The position numbers were made by a program, and so were the translations under genes. Source: Acidobacteriaceae bacterium (lineage in GTDB: Bacteria; Acidobacteriota; Terriglobia; Terriglobales; Acidobacteriaceae). Taken from it: DNA of 64,000 nt. Location of the stretch: the NCBI GenBank assembly GCA_003131585.1, contig PKVW01000051.1:10506-74505 (forward strand), written 5' to 3'. The notes beneath the pieces were generated by a model. That model saw only the letters and a list, made by a program, of their open reading frames with translations, ran no database searches and had not been told where the DNA came from. How positions within the stretch are numbered: the first letter of the stretch is position 1; each line of letters begins with the position of its first letter. Shown here piece by piece: positions 11,001 to 18,049 of the stretch.

Positions 11001-11270
11001 GATCCGTCCGACCGATGCCTGGTAGGGGAAGGGTAGCACTCCGTACTGTCGCACGCCGGCGTCGGACTGTACCCGTACCCGGGCGTGTTGATCGTACGTG
11101 TAGGTGCCATCGGATTGGAATACAACCTTGGTCGTCATTTGCTCGATGACCGCACCTTCCTTTGAGAAATCCTGACTACCTGCGTTCTTCGCGGCGGATT
11201 TCTGCGCGAAGGCGGGCACACAAAGAAGAGTCACAGCGAAGTAAACTTTGAGGAAAGCGGCGCTAGACAT
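8028..11270 (-). CDS. DUF3857 / transglutaminase-like / TPR exported protein
   Basis: A 1080-residue protein with a signal peptide (FLKVYFAVTLLCVPAFAQ). The N-terminal half resembles DUF3857 domains (QHARVRVQSDAGVRQYG, PLYSDLREKHVAVKGLEPGD). A transglutaminase-like core follows at roughly 290-370, with the probable catalytic cysteine in QYGDCKDKHTLLAALL (about residue 327); a His and Asp completing the triad are likely in the following FDHVISV and WMDTTPE segments. The C-terminal part, from about residue 640, is a series of TPR units. This architecture is widespread in Acidobacteriota and Bacteroidota; its function is not established, with a periplasmic peptidase-like or cross-linking role proposed for the family. 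The gene is monocistronic, with an upstream region shared divergently with the UDG gene. Confidence 0.88.
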   Translation of the reverse strand: MSSAAFLKVYFAVTLLCVPAFAQKSAAKNAGSQDFSKEGAVIEQMTTKVVFQSDGTYTYDQHARVRVQSDAGVRQYGVLPFPYQASVGRIEVQDVRVTKPNGSVVTTPLDSIQDVTSEIYRDAPLYSDLREKHVAVKGLEPGDTLEYSVRWLLEKPLAAGQFWTSYQFTKNLVVLDEQLEISVPHEREVKVKSQTVQPTTREEEGRRIYLWKTSNLESVSAEEQKKAQSYDAIRGLLSPPDVLISSFRSWEEVGRWYEGLQQEKIQPSPEVNAKAEELTKGLSGDDAKVRAIYNYVSLRYRYVAISFGIGRYQPHAAAEILGNQYGDCKDKHTLLAALLSAVGIRAYPALISTRVAVDADVPSPGQFDHVISVIAKGSTLSWMDTTPEVTAIGYLVYPLRGKPALVITPDKVGFQTTPANSPFADKQTDTITAKLDADGTLHAHVEAVYRGDNELYFRYAFRRWPESQWKDLGQQMSYGARLGGTVSNVRASPPENTEEPFTQTYDYTLKDFDGGDKHRFIIPLPPFGIPEVKDEDLKRKTPLWLGYVGELQYESRIEFPKGWSATPPAPVDLKESFAEFQGSSEVREGALITRRQLMLKANAVTPEQLTNYKAFQKAISDDYNTYTFLHVAADVAASSPAAMRAQATGRVGELLRQSIAQLPGSSNSEALQAEQAARKSMQAKDFTSATTALEHAVSLDPTFSRAWIELGATYAGARDQSSSLNAFRKAAEADPRQVVPYKILAFVYMGIAKRDDAIATWQKLQSIAPDDPDLTLNLGGLYMAQKRYPEAALLFESAAKANPSDAYAQLRLGMVRLRSHNADQGLDAVRKALQIDSGAEMLNDVAYEMAEADTNIPDALAYSQRSVKEVEEKSQKVDLENIQKADLELPLMISAYWDTLGWIYFKMGDLAQAESYLNSAWQLSQDGTVGDHLGQVYEKEQKLPAALHIYNLALEANPRLDETPARMRNLANIHLPKNRMGAGEELSQMRSLKLPRLTKETASADFYVLLGASGKIEKANFLRGSALLHDATESLKKAQFEEPLPPKSTAHLLRKGIISCSSYTGCSFVFYPLSVAAGAN

Positions 11271-11326
11271 AAGGGCTCTGCCATCTTACCCCTCCAGCAA
11301 GGCACCAACAACAGATATGGCGGGTG

Positions 11327-11357
11327 CCCACTTCTCGCCGTCTTTGCGAGAAGTGGG
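11327..11357. repeat. Perfect 12-bp hairpin (REP-like)
   Basis: CCCACTTCTCGC at 11327-11338 pairs with GCGAGAAGTGGG at 11346-11357 around a 7-base loop. There is no T-run next to it, and it lies upstream of both divergent genes, so it is more like a REP element than a terminator. Confidence 0.75.
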
Positions 11358-11468
11358 CTTTGCGCGGAATCCACAACCCCTATGTGACATCTGACCTTGT
11401 GCCGACCACAAAATTGCGCGATCATGGTCGAGGCCGTGACGGTCGGGTGAACCCGCATCATCGCGCCC

Positions 11469-11524
11469 CTAAGTCCTTTGTTTCACGGATTTTAGTATCT
11501 AAGTTCTTTGTCATCCGGATTTTA
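11469..11524. repeat. Two imperfect 26-bp direct repeats at 30-bp spacing
   Basis: Copy 1 at 11469-11494 and copy 2 at 11499-11524 share CTAAGT-CTTTGT and CGGATTTTA blocks. A related TAAGTCCTTTGTTT string is found at 15364-15377 just before the tRNA fragment, which suggests a dispersed element. Confidence 0.7.
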
Positions 11525-11726
11525 CGGGGAATTTCCTGCTAACCTGATGATCCTACTAGACCCCAGGGGGGAGGGGGCTATCGAGAGCAAACTCCGAAGC
11601 CCATGGCAGAGACATGAGTCCCAACCAGCCCAGGTAAATTTATTTTCGACGAGGGATTCACAGGATGCTGGCTCGCCTTTGAGTCGCGTGCTATCTCACG
11701 ATGGGTCAAGAACGTAAAGTAAGTAT

Positions 11727-12425
11727 ATGAACACCCACCATCCTCACTGGCTCACCGTTCTCAACCGCGAAGTCATCGCCTGCACGCGCTGTCCTCGCCT
11801 CGTCGTCTATCGCGAGCAAGTCGCCCGCGAGAAACGCCGGGCTTATCGCGACTGCGAGTACTGGGGCAAGCCCGTGCCTGGGTTCGGCGATCCCGAAGCG
11901 CGAGTGCTGGTGATGGGACTGGCTCCGGGCGCGCACGGCTCTAACCGCACTGGACGCCCCTTCACCGGCGACTCTTCGGGCAAGTTCATGTTCCCCGTGT
12001 TGCATGAAACCGGATTCGCCAGCCAGCCCAACGCCACCGATCGCAACGATGGGCTCAAGCTGAAAGATCTGTACATCACTGCCGCGGTCCGCTGCGCCCC
12101 GCCCGCCAACAAGCCCGCGCCGCAGGAACTCGCCGAATGTTCGCATTTTCTCGATCGGGAGATCGCGGGATTAGAAAAAGTAAAGATCGTGGTCGCGCTG
12201 GGCAAGATCGGATTTGATGCGTATCTGAACTACCTCAAACGCAGCGGCCTCATTGTCAACAAACTAGGTTATCTCTTCAAACACGGCGCCAGTTACCGGT
12301 TACCCGACGGTAAGGTGTTACTGGCCTCTTACCATCCGTCGAACCAGAATACCCAGACTGGCAAGCTCACGCGAGAAATGTTTGTGAAGATATTTAAGGA
12401 GGCGGCAAGACTTGCCGATGAGTAA
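11727..12425 (+). CDS. Uracil-DNA glycosylase, family 5 (UDGb-like)
   Basis: Base-excision repair enzyme that removes uracil and other deaminated bases from DNA. The 232-residue protein has the Fe-S-cluster cysteines (C19 and C22 in ACTRCPRL, plus later Cys in VRCAPPANKP and AECSHF), a motif 1 of the family-5 kind GLAPGAHGSNRTGRPFTGD, and a family-5 motif 3 in SYHPSNQNTQTGKLT. Family-4 enzymes would instead have GEAPG. The ATG start at 11727 matches the family N-terminus. It is convergent with murB; the 120-base gap holds an inverted repeat. Confidence in the family is high, in exact substrate range lower. Confidence 0.92.
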   Translation: MNTHHPHWLTVLNREVIACTRCPRLVVYREQVAREKRRAYRDCEYWGKPVPGFGDPEARVLVMGLAPGAHGSNRTGRPFTGDSSGKFMFPVLHETGFASQPNATDRNDGLKLKDLYITAAVRCAPPANKPAPQELAECSHFLDREIAGLEKVKIVVALGKIGFDAYLNYLKRSGLIVNKLGYLFKHGASYRLPDGKVLLASYHPSNQNTQTGKLTREMFVKIFKEAARLADE

Positions 12426-12430
12426 GTTGA

Positions 12431-12513
12431 GGCGCCGCCGGGCGGATCGTTGCACCTTCCCCATCGAATGGGGTCACAATGGAGAAGCGGGGGTCACGAG
12501 CCGGGGCGGCGCC
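12431..12513. other. Inverted repeat between convergent genes
   Basis: GGCGCCGCC at 12431-12439 pairs with GGCGGCGCC at 12505-12513, enclosing about 65 bases. It lies between the convergent UDG and murB genes and may fold as a bidirectional terminator or a structured RNA. The evidence is only the complementarity. Confidence 0.4.
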
Positions 12514-12549
12514 GCTGATTGTGTGATCTTGGCTTGAAAGAGGAACGAA

Positions 12550-13605
12550 CTAGAAGCCCACCATGACTGGTTCGGGTTCGAGGCGGACGCCCCAGATTTC
12601 TTCCACGCGATGCTGGATCTGTTCTTTCAGGGCGAGGACGTCGGCGGCAGTGGCGCCGCCGCGATTGACGATGGCCAGAGCGTGCCTGGTGGAGATGCCA
12701 ACGCGCCCAAAGCCGAATCCTTTGGCGAATCCTGAGCGCTCGACCAGCCAGGCCGCCGATACTTTTTTGCGGGTTTCGAGTGCCGGATAGCTGGGCACGG
12801 TTAAGCCTCGCGCGGCAGCCCGCTTCTTCAGATCTTCGTGCTGTTCTTCGGAAAGCACAGGGTTCTTGAAGAAGGACCCCGCGCTCTGGCAGTCCGGGTC
12901 GCCGGGGACGATGAGCATGCCCTTGATGGCGCGGATATGGCGCACGGCCTCGCGCGTTTCGGCGAGATTCGGCGGAGTCTCGCGACCCTCGAAGTGCCGC
13001 TTGAGGTCGGCATAGCTGATGCGCGGGTTGCCCTCGGGCGTGAGCGCGTAGGTGACGCGGAGGACGATGAATCGTCCGCGCTCGCTAGTATTGAATATGC
13101 TGGCGCGGTAGCTGAACCCGCAGGTCTCTGGGCAGAGTTCGCGCACCTGATTATCGTTCAGGTCCAAAACCTGCACCGACGCTATGGTCTCGGCCACTTC
13201 CTGCCCGTAGGCGCCAACGTTCTGCACCGGCGTGCCGCCCACGCTGCCCGGAATGCCGCTCAGGCACTCGACGCCCGCGCAGCGAGCCATCACCGCGCGG
13301 GAGACGAACTTGTCCCAGGATTCGCCGGCGCCCACGTCGAAAACAACCTTGCCGTCTTCATCGTACCCGCTGCGTTGGTCGATGCCTGGAATCGCAATTT
13401 TCAACGCGAGCCCGGGCCAACCGGCATCGGCCACCACCAGGTTGCTTCCGCCTCCCAGAACGAACAGAGGCAAATCGCGCGCGCGCGCGAATGTAACCGA
13501 CTCCTGCACTTCACCGATATTTTTGGCCTCGACGAAATACCTTGCCGGGCCTCCGATTTTGAGGGTGGTGAGCGGCGCGAGCGGAATGTTTTCGAGCGGA
13601 AGCAC
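12550..13605 (-). CDS. murB: UDP-N-acetylenolpyruvoylglucosamine reductase
   Basis: FAD-dependent reductase that makes UDP-N-acetylmuramate for peptidoglycan. The start is GTG at 13603-13605; the family N-terminus is seen in MLPLENIPLAPLTTLKIGGPARYF. FAD-binding motifs are GGGSNLVVAD and IPGSVGGTPVQNVGAYGQE. The catalytic proton donor Ser lies in SAGSFFKNP, and YRASIF is of the type I style, with a C-terminal Glu in EPEPVMVGF. 351 residues is within the normal range. It is not within a dcw cluster. Nothing unusual. Confidence 0.97.
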   Translation of the reverse strand: MLPLENIPLAPLTTLKIGGPARYFVEAKNIGEVQESVTFARARDLPLFVLGGGSNLVVADAGWPGLALKIAIPGIDQRSGYDEDGKVVFDVGAGESWDKFVSRAVMARCAGVECLSGIPGSVGGTPVQNVGAYGQEVAETIASVQVLDLNDNQVRELCPETCGFSYRASIFNTSERGRFIVLRVTYALTPEGNPRISYADLKRHFEGRETPPNLAETREAVRHIRAIKGMLIVPGDPDCQSAGSFFKNPVLSEEQHEDLKKRAAARGLTVPSYPALETRKKVSAAWLVERSGFAKGFGFGRVGISTRHALAIVNRGGATAADVLALKEQIQHRVEEIWGVRLEPEPVMVGF

Positions 13606-13738
13606 GAATTATTTCAAATATACACTTGAGGACGCCAAGGGTAACATCATGACTGACAGCGGTCGTTTTGAATCTGAAGTGCCTGCGGCAAGCGATGTTC
13701 ATTAAGCCATTTCTAATTATGTTAGATTGAATGAGAGC

Positions 13739-13814
13739 GGGCGCGTAGCTCAGTTGGCAGAGCAATGCCCTTTTAAGGCATGGGTCGCAGGTTCGAATCC
13801 TGCCGCGCTCACCA
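13739..13814 (+). tRNA. tRNA-Lys (anticodon TTT)
   Basis: 76 nt including the encoded CCA. The acceptor stem GGGCGCG (13739-13745) pairs with CGCGCTC; the D-arm has GCTCAGTTGG; the anticodon stem ATGCC/GGCAT encloses loop CTTTTAA with anticodon TTT at 13772-13774; the T-arm is GCAGGTTCGAATCCTGC. All arms pair. Its 3' half is duplicated at 15391. Confidence 0.98.
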
Positions 13815-13888
13815 CAAAAATCAATCAGTTACAGACAGCGATTTTCCAAACTGCCATCCAGCTTTGTCCAACTCTACTGGGGATAATT
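13769..13888. repeat. att-like direct repeat, left copy (overlaps tRNA-Lys 3' half)
   Basis: 120 bases from the tRNA anticodon loop to 74 bases past its CCA end, repeated at 15391-15510 with about ten differences. The first 60 or so bases, covering the tRNA 3' half and its flank, are identical. Such repeats usually mark integration at a tRNA gene. Confidence 0.9.
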
Positions 13889-13987
13889 GTTTTTGGGGAT
13901 TTCCGTGTGCCGTTTTCTGCCTCCCAAGCCGGGCGAAATATGGGATGGTAGGACACCTTGCCATCGGCGGCAGGATTGGCACAAGCG

Positions 13988-14221
13988 ATGACAGATTTGA
14001 TGAGATTGGTCATAACTGTAGTGGAAATAAAAAGAGGGGACACGCTGCTACTTCCGAATGGGCGACGCGCCACAATATTCTGCGTATCCGAGGGTGTTGT
14101 CGATATCAGCCCAGACCGATGGGACCCGCCGATTGAGATTGAGCATCTTGCATCAGTGCCCGGCGAAAATGGTGTCTGGCAGTTGTGTTGTTCTTTCAGC
14201 ACGGCTGCCGGTAAGCACTAG
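13988..14221 (+). CDS. Small hypothetical protein in tRNA-bounded segment
   Basis: A 77-residue frame starting MTDLMRLVITVVEIKRGD; two other ATGs (13958 and 14000) are possible and none has a good Shine-Dalgarno. The sequence is plausible as a small beta-rich protein (RGDTLLLPNGRRATIF, EGVVDISPD) but has no family I recognise. It lies inside the segment bounded by the two tRNA-Lys repeats. It may not be real. Confidence 0.4.
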   Translation: MTDLMRLVITVVEIKRGDTLLLPNGRRATIFCVSEGVVDISPDRWDPPIEIEHLASVPGENGVWQLCCSFSTAAGKH

Positions 14222-14304
14222 CCGGTAGTCGTCCGAATTTTTGGTTTCAAATCGCCGGACACTCGAAGTGTGTCCTTGTGGTCAAGGCAGGCGAGTAGCT
14301 TTGT

Positions 14305-14889
14305 TTACAGATTGCGCAGTGCGAAAGCGATAAGAAAACCAAACCCTAAGAGCATCGCAATTCCCGCAACCCATTCTGAGCCAATGACGATTTTCCAGCT
14401 ACGTGTCTCTATACGTTGATGCTTTTCGAGTGCCTTCTTCCAAATCTCACGGTTTGACCTATTCATCGTTGCTTCGCGATTCTGGTCGTATGGTTCCGAT
14501 GAATCGCTGTACATAACGTTTCCTGTAGCAATAACTTCATGCCCCACATCGATGTAGGCGACCTCTGATTCCGCCATGTCGGTCATCACGTCTGCTATCT
14601 GATAATGCTGATGTGACAGATTGCGTAACAAGCAAGCGCCCGCAGCGAGCAACAGAAAACCCCACGCACAGAAGAGGGTCTTTGGAAAATGCACGTTGGT
14701 TCCTAAGCGCCCGGCCAGCGTTACGCTGAACGTCAACGCGCCGACATTCATAAGTGCAAGCCTGTCGAAAAAAGCCTCGCGCCGGGCCACTATTTGCTTG
14801 GATGTTTTGTTGGCGACTTGCCTACGGCGGTCTAGTTTGGCCGCCGTGTTCTTTACTTTTTCGGCAAGCGGGTTGTGAGGAGTTGCCAT
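14305..14889 (-). CDS. Hypothetical three-helix membrane protein
   Basis: 194 residues, start ATG at 14889. A charged N-terminus (KLDRRRQVANKTSKQIVARRE) is followed by two adjacent hydrophobic segments (NVGALTFSVTLAG and CAWGFLLLAAGACLL), a soluble stretch of about 80 residues, and a C-terminal membrane segment (IAMLLGFGFLIAFAL). I recognise no catalytic motif. It is the largest gene in the segment bounded by the tRNA-Lys repeats, divergent from the 96-residue gene at 14928, and is probably accessory. Confidence 0.7.
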   Translation of the reverse strand: MATPHNPLAEKVKNTAAKLDRRRQVANKTSKQIVARREAFFDRLALMNVGALTFSVTLAGRLGTNVHFPKTLFCAWGFLLLAAGACLLRNLSHQHYQIADVMTDMAESEVAYIDVGHEVIATGNVMYSDSSEPYDQNREATMNRSNREIWKKALEKHQRIETRSWKIVIGSEWVAGIAMLLGFGFLIAFALRNL

Positions 14890-14927
14890 TTGCGTGGCCC
14901 ATTCTACTCCGGTGGTAGAATCTTAAA

Positions 14928-15218
14928 ATGAAGAATGTTGAATCAGTTCCTTCAGGGATGGGAGGTTGGCGTATTCCGATTCAGGCTATGCCGGCGCTGA
15001 AAGGCTGGGCTGTGCAATACGTATCTGGCATGGGGCCGGACGTGGAACAGGGTAGCTGGTTATCGTACTGGCGTACCAACGCAGCGCGAAACGAAGCGAC
15101 TTTTCTTTTCGAGCCGGGCTTACCCCATATGTGCTACAACGAAGAAGAGGAAGCGAATGCGGTCGCGCGTGCTTTTCGGCAGGTCGCTGAGATAGAAACC
15201 CGAGTGGTGAAAATCTAA
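14928..15218 (+). CDS. Hypothetical 96-aa protein in tRNA-bounded segment
   Basis: Starts ATG at 14928 and ends at 15218. Contains an aromatic and acidic pattern (GGWRIPIQAMPALKGWAV, GSWLSYWRTNAARNEATF, HMCYNEEEEANAVARAFR) but no family I recognise; the C-terminal helix looks amphipathic. It is divergent from the membrane protein at 14305, with only 38 bases between them, so they may share a promoter region. No good ribosome binding site is visible. Probably accessory. Confidence 0.55.
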   Translation: MKNVESVPSGMGGWRIPIQAMPALKGWAVQYVSGMGPDVEQGSWLSYWRTNAARNEATFLFEPGLPHMCYNEEEEANAVARAFRQVAEIETRVVKI

Positions 15219-15633
15219 AAGGCAGAGGGGCCGGGGCGCTGTGCCCAATTTTGTGCCTACCGGCAAACCCTACGTCCTACCACGAATTGCGATGGAAGCG
15301 GGCGCAAGTGGATGCAGCGTAGCTGGTTATCGCAATTTACTACTACGTCGTGGCAATTCCGGTAAGTCCTTTGTTTGTGAAGTATCAGCGCCTTTTAAGG
15401 CATGGGTCGCAGGTTCGAATCCTGCCGCGCTCACCACAAAAATCAATCAGTTGCAGACAGTCGATTTCCAAACTGCCATCCCGCTCCGTCCAACTCTACT
15501 GGGGATAATTCCTTGTGCAATCGGAGAGACCCGCAGCCGGCCTACATCGGCCAACCTCGCTCCGCTCGGAGGACAGGATGGACAGACAACCTTACGGGCC
15601 AAGTTCGTCCACGCGGCGGCAGAAAAGAAATAA
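15219..15633. other. Gene-free region with tRNA fragment
   Basis: 415 bases without a supported gene. It holds the right-hand att-like repeat (15391-15510) and, just before it, a TAAGTCCTTTG string related to the repeat at 11469. Nothing else was identified. Confidence 0.7.
15391..15510. repeat. att-like direct repeat, right copy with truncated tRNA-Lys
   Basis: Second copy of 13769-13888. It begins in the anticodon loop (CCTTTTAAGGCATGGG) and includes the whole T-arm, acceptor 3' strand and CCA. The 5' half of the tRNA is missing, so this copy cannot make a tRNA. Confidence 0.92.
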
Positions 15634-17331
15634 CTACTGGAGGCTTAGGTTCATCTCGCTGTGTTTATCGAAGTTGATGTGCAGCACGTTTTCCTGCCCG
15701 CTGGCAAAATCGCCCGTTACCGTCGCGGACTGGTCATAGCTGGCAACCTCAGAGGTCACCTGCACCCGGAGACGATGGTTCCCGGGTGAGATCTGCATGG
15801 CGTGGAATTCATGGCCCTGGACATGGTGGAACACGACCAGATGTTTCTTGTCGGTGCCTTCCAACAGGTGAGTATAGGTCAGGCGATCATCCACCCAGAT
15901 CGACAGATGGGCCTCCGCGAATTTGTGGTCCACCTCGATTTCCAACGTGGCGGGAGAAACTGCTGGAGAAACTGTTGGTGAGCTGGCACGAGCCACTTTC
16001 ACAAGAGCGGGATAAATTCTGACTGCTGGAACCGGCTTCGGAGTCTTCTTCACGACTGGCGTCGGCGTTGTAGCAACCGAAGCGACAGCTTTCGCGGCCG
16101 GCGCCGTTGGCGGCGCCATAGTTGTTTTAAGCGGGACAACCTCTCCTCCGAACGGCAGTGGGGTTCTCTTTCGGGCCAGATTCTGGGGTGGCGCTCCCTG
16201 GGGCCGAACGAAATGAGCCATCCGAAGGCCAAAAACGAGGAGTCCGACCAACAGCAAGGCGCCGGCGAAAGACTTCTTACGCATCTGCTCCAGCAGGTTG
16301 TGCGCTGCTCCGTGCTCTAGCGGCAGGGCGAGCGCGCTCGACGGCAGTTTAGCCGCGGCCTCGAGTGGGCCCGGAACTGACGAGGCGGCCTTTTCATCCG
16401 CGGTTTGGGATGGGCCTGCGTCCGCGGTCGCACTTGCCGGGTTTGTCTTGCTCGGGTTTGTCTTGCTCGGGTTTGTCTTGCTCCAGGGCTCCCGCCCTTC
16501 TCGCAGTGCTTGAATGTCCTGCACTATTTCCATACCGCGCTGATAGCGCTGGGCGGGATCTTTGGCCATCGCTCGCGCGATGATGTAACCGAGTCCATCC
16601 GGCAGCTCAGTATTGAGAATGGTGGCCGGTATCGGGTCGCGGTTGACCACCTTGAACGACACTGTGAGGGCGCTGTTGCCTTGAAACGGCCTGTAACCCG
16701 TCAGGACCGTGTACAGAACCACACCCAGAGAAAACAAATCCGACCGGCCATCCACTGCTTCGCCATTTAATTGTTCGGGGGACATGTAGGCGGGCGTGCC
16801 TAACGCGCGTCCGGCCAGAGTGTGGTTGGCGAGGTTCAGTTTAGCCACGCCGAAGTCGGCGATCTTGAAATGACCGTCTTCGGTGACCAGGATGTTCGCA
16901 GGTTTCAGGTCGCGGTGAACCACGCCTTGACTGTGCGCGCAGTCCAGCGCTTCCGCCAGTTCGAGCGTTAGCTGCAACGCGGTCTCCGGCGGTAACTTAT
17001 GGTCGTCCCGCGACAGTAACTTGTCGAGGGACTGCCCGCCAACAAATTCCATTACGATGTAAGGAGCGCGCGTCTCCGGTTCCTCGCCCACATCGAAGAT
17101 GGTTACGATTCCAGGGTGGGAGAGCCGGCCCGCAGCTTCCGCTTCGCGGAAGAAACGATCGCGAAACTCGCGTTCGTCTTCCGGCGGTTGGCCGGCCAAC
17201 GAAACGGTCTTTACCGCGACCACCCGGTTGATCTTGGGGTCGCGCGCCTTATAGACAACCCCGATGGCTCCCCGTCCGAGCTCGGTGAGGATCTCGTATC
17301 GCCCAAAACGTTCGCTCCTGCGATCATTCAT
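15634..17331 (-). CDS. PknB-type Ser/Thr protein kinase with membrane anchor
   Basis: 565 residues. Kinase domain at about 10-270: glycine loop LGRGAIGVVY, lysine in AVKTV, catalytic HRDLKPANILV, DFGVAKL, and MSPEQ. A low-complexity linker includes three SKTNP units and a Pro/Ala/Thr-rich tract around the single membrane segment (GALLLVGLLVFGLRMAHF, near residue 360). The exterior part of about 170 residues includes LEIEVDHKFAEAHLSIWVDD, a domain seen in other acidobacterial kinases but with no function I can name. The ATG start at 17331 follows the small gene 17370-17621 by 38 bases, so the two are probably co-transcribed. Confidence 0.92.
   Translation of the reverse strand: MNDRRSERFGRYEILTELGRGAIGVVYKARDPKINRVVAVKTVSLAGQPPEDEREFRDRFFREAEAAGRLSHPGIVTIFDVGEEPETRAPYIVMEFVGGQSLDKLLSRDDHKLPPETALQLTLELAEALDCAHSQGVVHRDLKPANILVTEDGHFKIADFGVAKLNLANHTLAGRALGTPAYMSPEQLNGEAVDGRSDLFSLGVVLYTVLTGYRPFQGNSALTVSFKVVNRDPIPATILNTELPDGLGYIIARAMAKDPAQRYQRGMEIVQDIQALREGREPWSKTNPSKTNPSKTNPASATADAGPSQTADEKAASSVPGPLEAAAKLPSSALALPLEHGAAHNLLEQMRKKSFAGALLLVGLLVFGLRMAHFVRPQGAPPQNLARKRTPLPFGGEVVPLKTTMAPPTAPAAKAVASVATTPTPVVKKTPKPVPAVRIYPALVKVARASSPTVSPAVSPATLEIEVDHKFAEAHLSIWVDDRLTYTHLLEGTDKKHLVVFHHVQGHEFHAMQISPGNHRLRVQVTSEVASYDQSATVTGDFASGQENVLHINFDKHSEMNLSLQ
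16439..16483. repeat. 15-bp tandem repeat x3 inside kinase gene
   Basis: Three exact in-frame copies of GGGTTTGTCTTGCTC (plus-strand reading), encoding three SKTNP units in the kinase linker. Copy number could change without shifting the frame. Confidence 0.9.
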
Positions 17332-17369
17332 AGTGCCATCTGCGGTTGCGGTGCTTCGTGGTGACCTGA

Positions 17370-17621
17370 TCAGCCTGCTGCCGCTTCCGTCTTGTTATCC
17401 GACGCGGTAGCGACAAGCATGCCGATTACGTTCTCGTTCAGCACGTCCAGGATTTTCGTCGCCTGTTCAAGGGTGATTCCGTTCAGCAGTTCGAAGCTAA
17501 CTTGAACGCCCCGAAGTGCGGAAATGGTGTCATGGTGGGGCCGCGCTTCGACTATGATCGCTGCGCCCTGCCGGACAATGCCAAAACAAACACCTGCTTT
17601 TTCGATCTTCGTTGTCGCCAT
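17370..17621 (-). CDS. Small conserved-looking hypothetical protein upstream of kinase
   Basis: 83 residues from ATG at 17621: MATTKIEKAGVCFGIVRQ, then a compact alpha/beta pattern with TLEQATKILDVLNENVIG. No family recognised. It precedes the kinase gene by 38 bases on the same strand and is likely in its operon, which makes it a candidate kinase partner or substrate (inference only; it has several Ser/Thr). No membrane segment is visible. Confidence 0.65.
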   Translation of the reverse strand: MATTKIEKAGVCFGIVRQGAAIIVEARPHHDTISALRGVQVSFELLNGITLEQATKILDVLNENVIGMLVATASDNKTEAAAG

Positions 17622-18049
17622 GAGTCACACCCTCTATGCGCCGCCCTCCCTAACGGTCACGAAAGAAGAGGTGCGGCGTCTATCTATTTCTATTCTGTAC
17701 TCGGAGGTCGCATCGTTCCAAGGTTACTGAAGTTTTCGGCGCTGGGGATCATCGGGGACGGGGACATGCGGGGAAGAGGTTCAAACCTGATCCGGTGATA
17801 GCGGCCGCAGGGTGAGCTGGAGGTGTACGGGTTGCGAAAATAGTGCGCATGACGGCGGACTTTTTGAGATGCTGTTGGCCATCACCACTGCGCCTGATTC
17901 GCCACTTCCGGAAATCCACGGTCTATGACTTTGGCCGTCTTCGAGTGCTAAGGTAGTTTACTGAGAATGCGGAGGCTTTGCCGGAGTCTTCTTCAGAATT
18001 TGAGTTACTGTATTGACGGTGACGGCCGGTACCTTGGTTTAATGTCGAA
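17622..18049. other. Gene-free divergent region
   Basis: 428 bases between the minus-strand small gene and the plus-strand AsmA-like gene. No supported gene, hairpin or repeat was seen; promoters for both directions must lie here. Confidence 0.6.

Larger units (their letters stand above)
11271..11726. other. Divergent intergenic region with hairpin and tandem repeat
   Basis: 456 bases between the DUF3857 gene and the UDG gene with no supported gene. It contains the perfect hairpin at 11327-11357 and a 26-base imperfect direct repeat at 11469-11524, followed by a G-run (GGGGGGAGGGGG near 11565). Promoters for both flanking genes should lie here but cannot be assigned by eye. Confidence 0.7.

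Noticed and set aside
8028-11270. DUF3857 protein as RiPP leader peptidase
   Set aside because: Transglutaminase-like peptidases do occur in lasso clusters, but this is a large TPR protein far from the RiPP cluster and of a different architecture.
13766-15391. Complete genomic island with integrase
   Set aside because: Only hypothetical genes are present and no integrase or recombinase is seen; kept as a possible remnant only.
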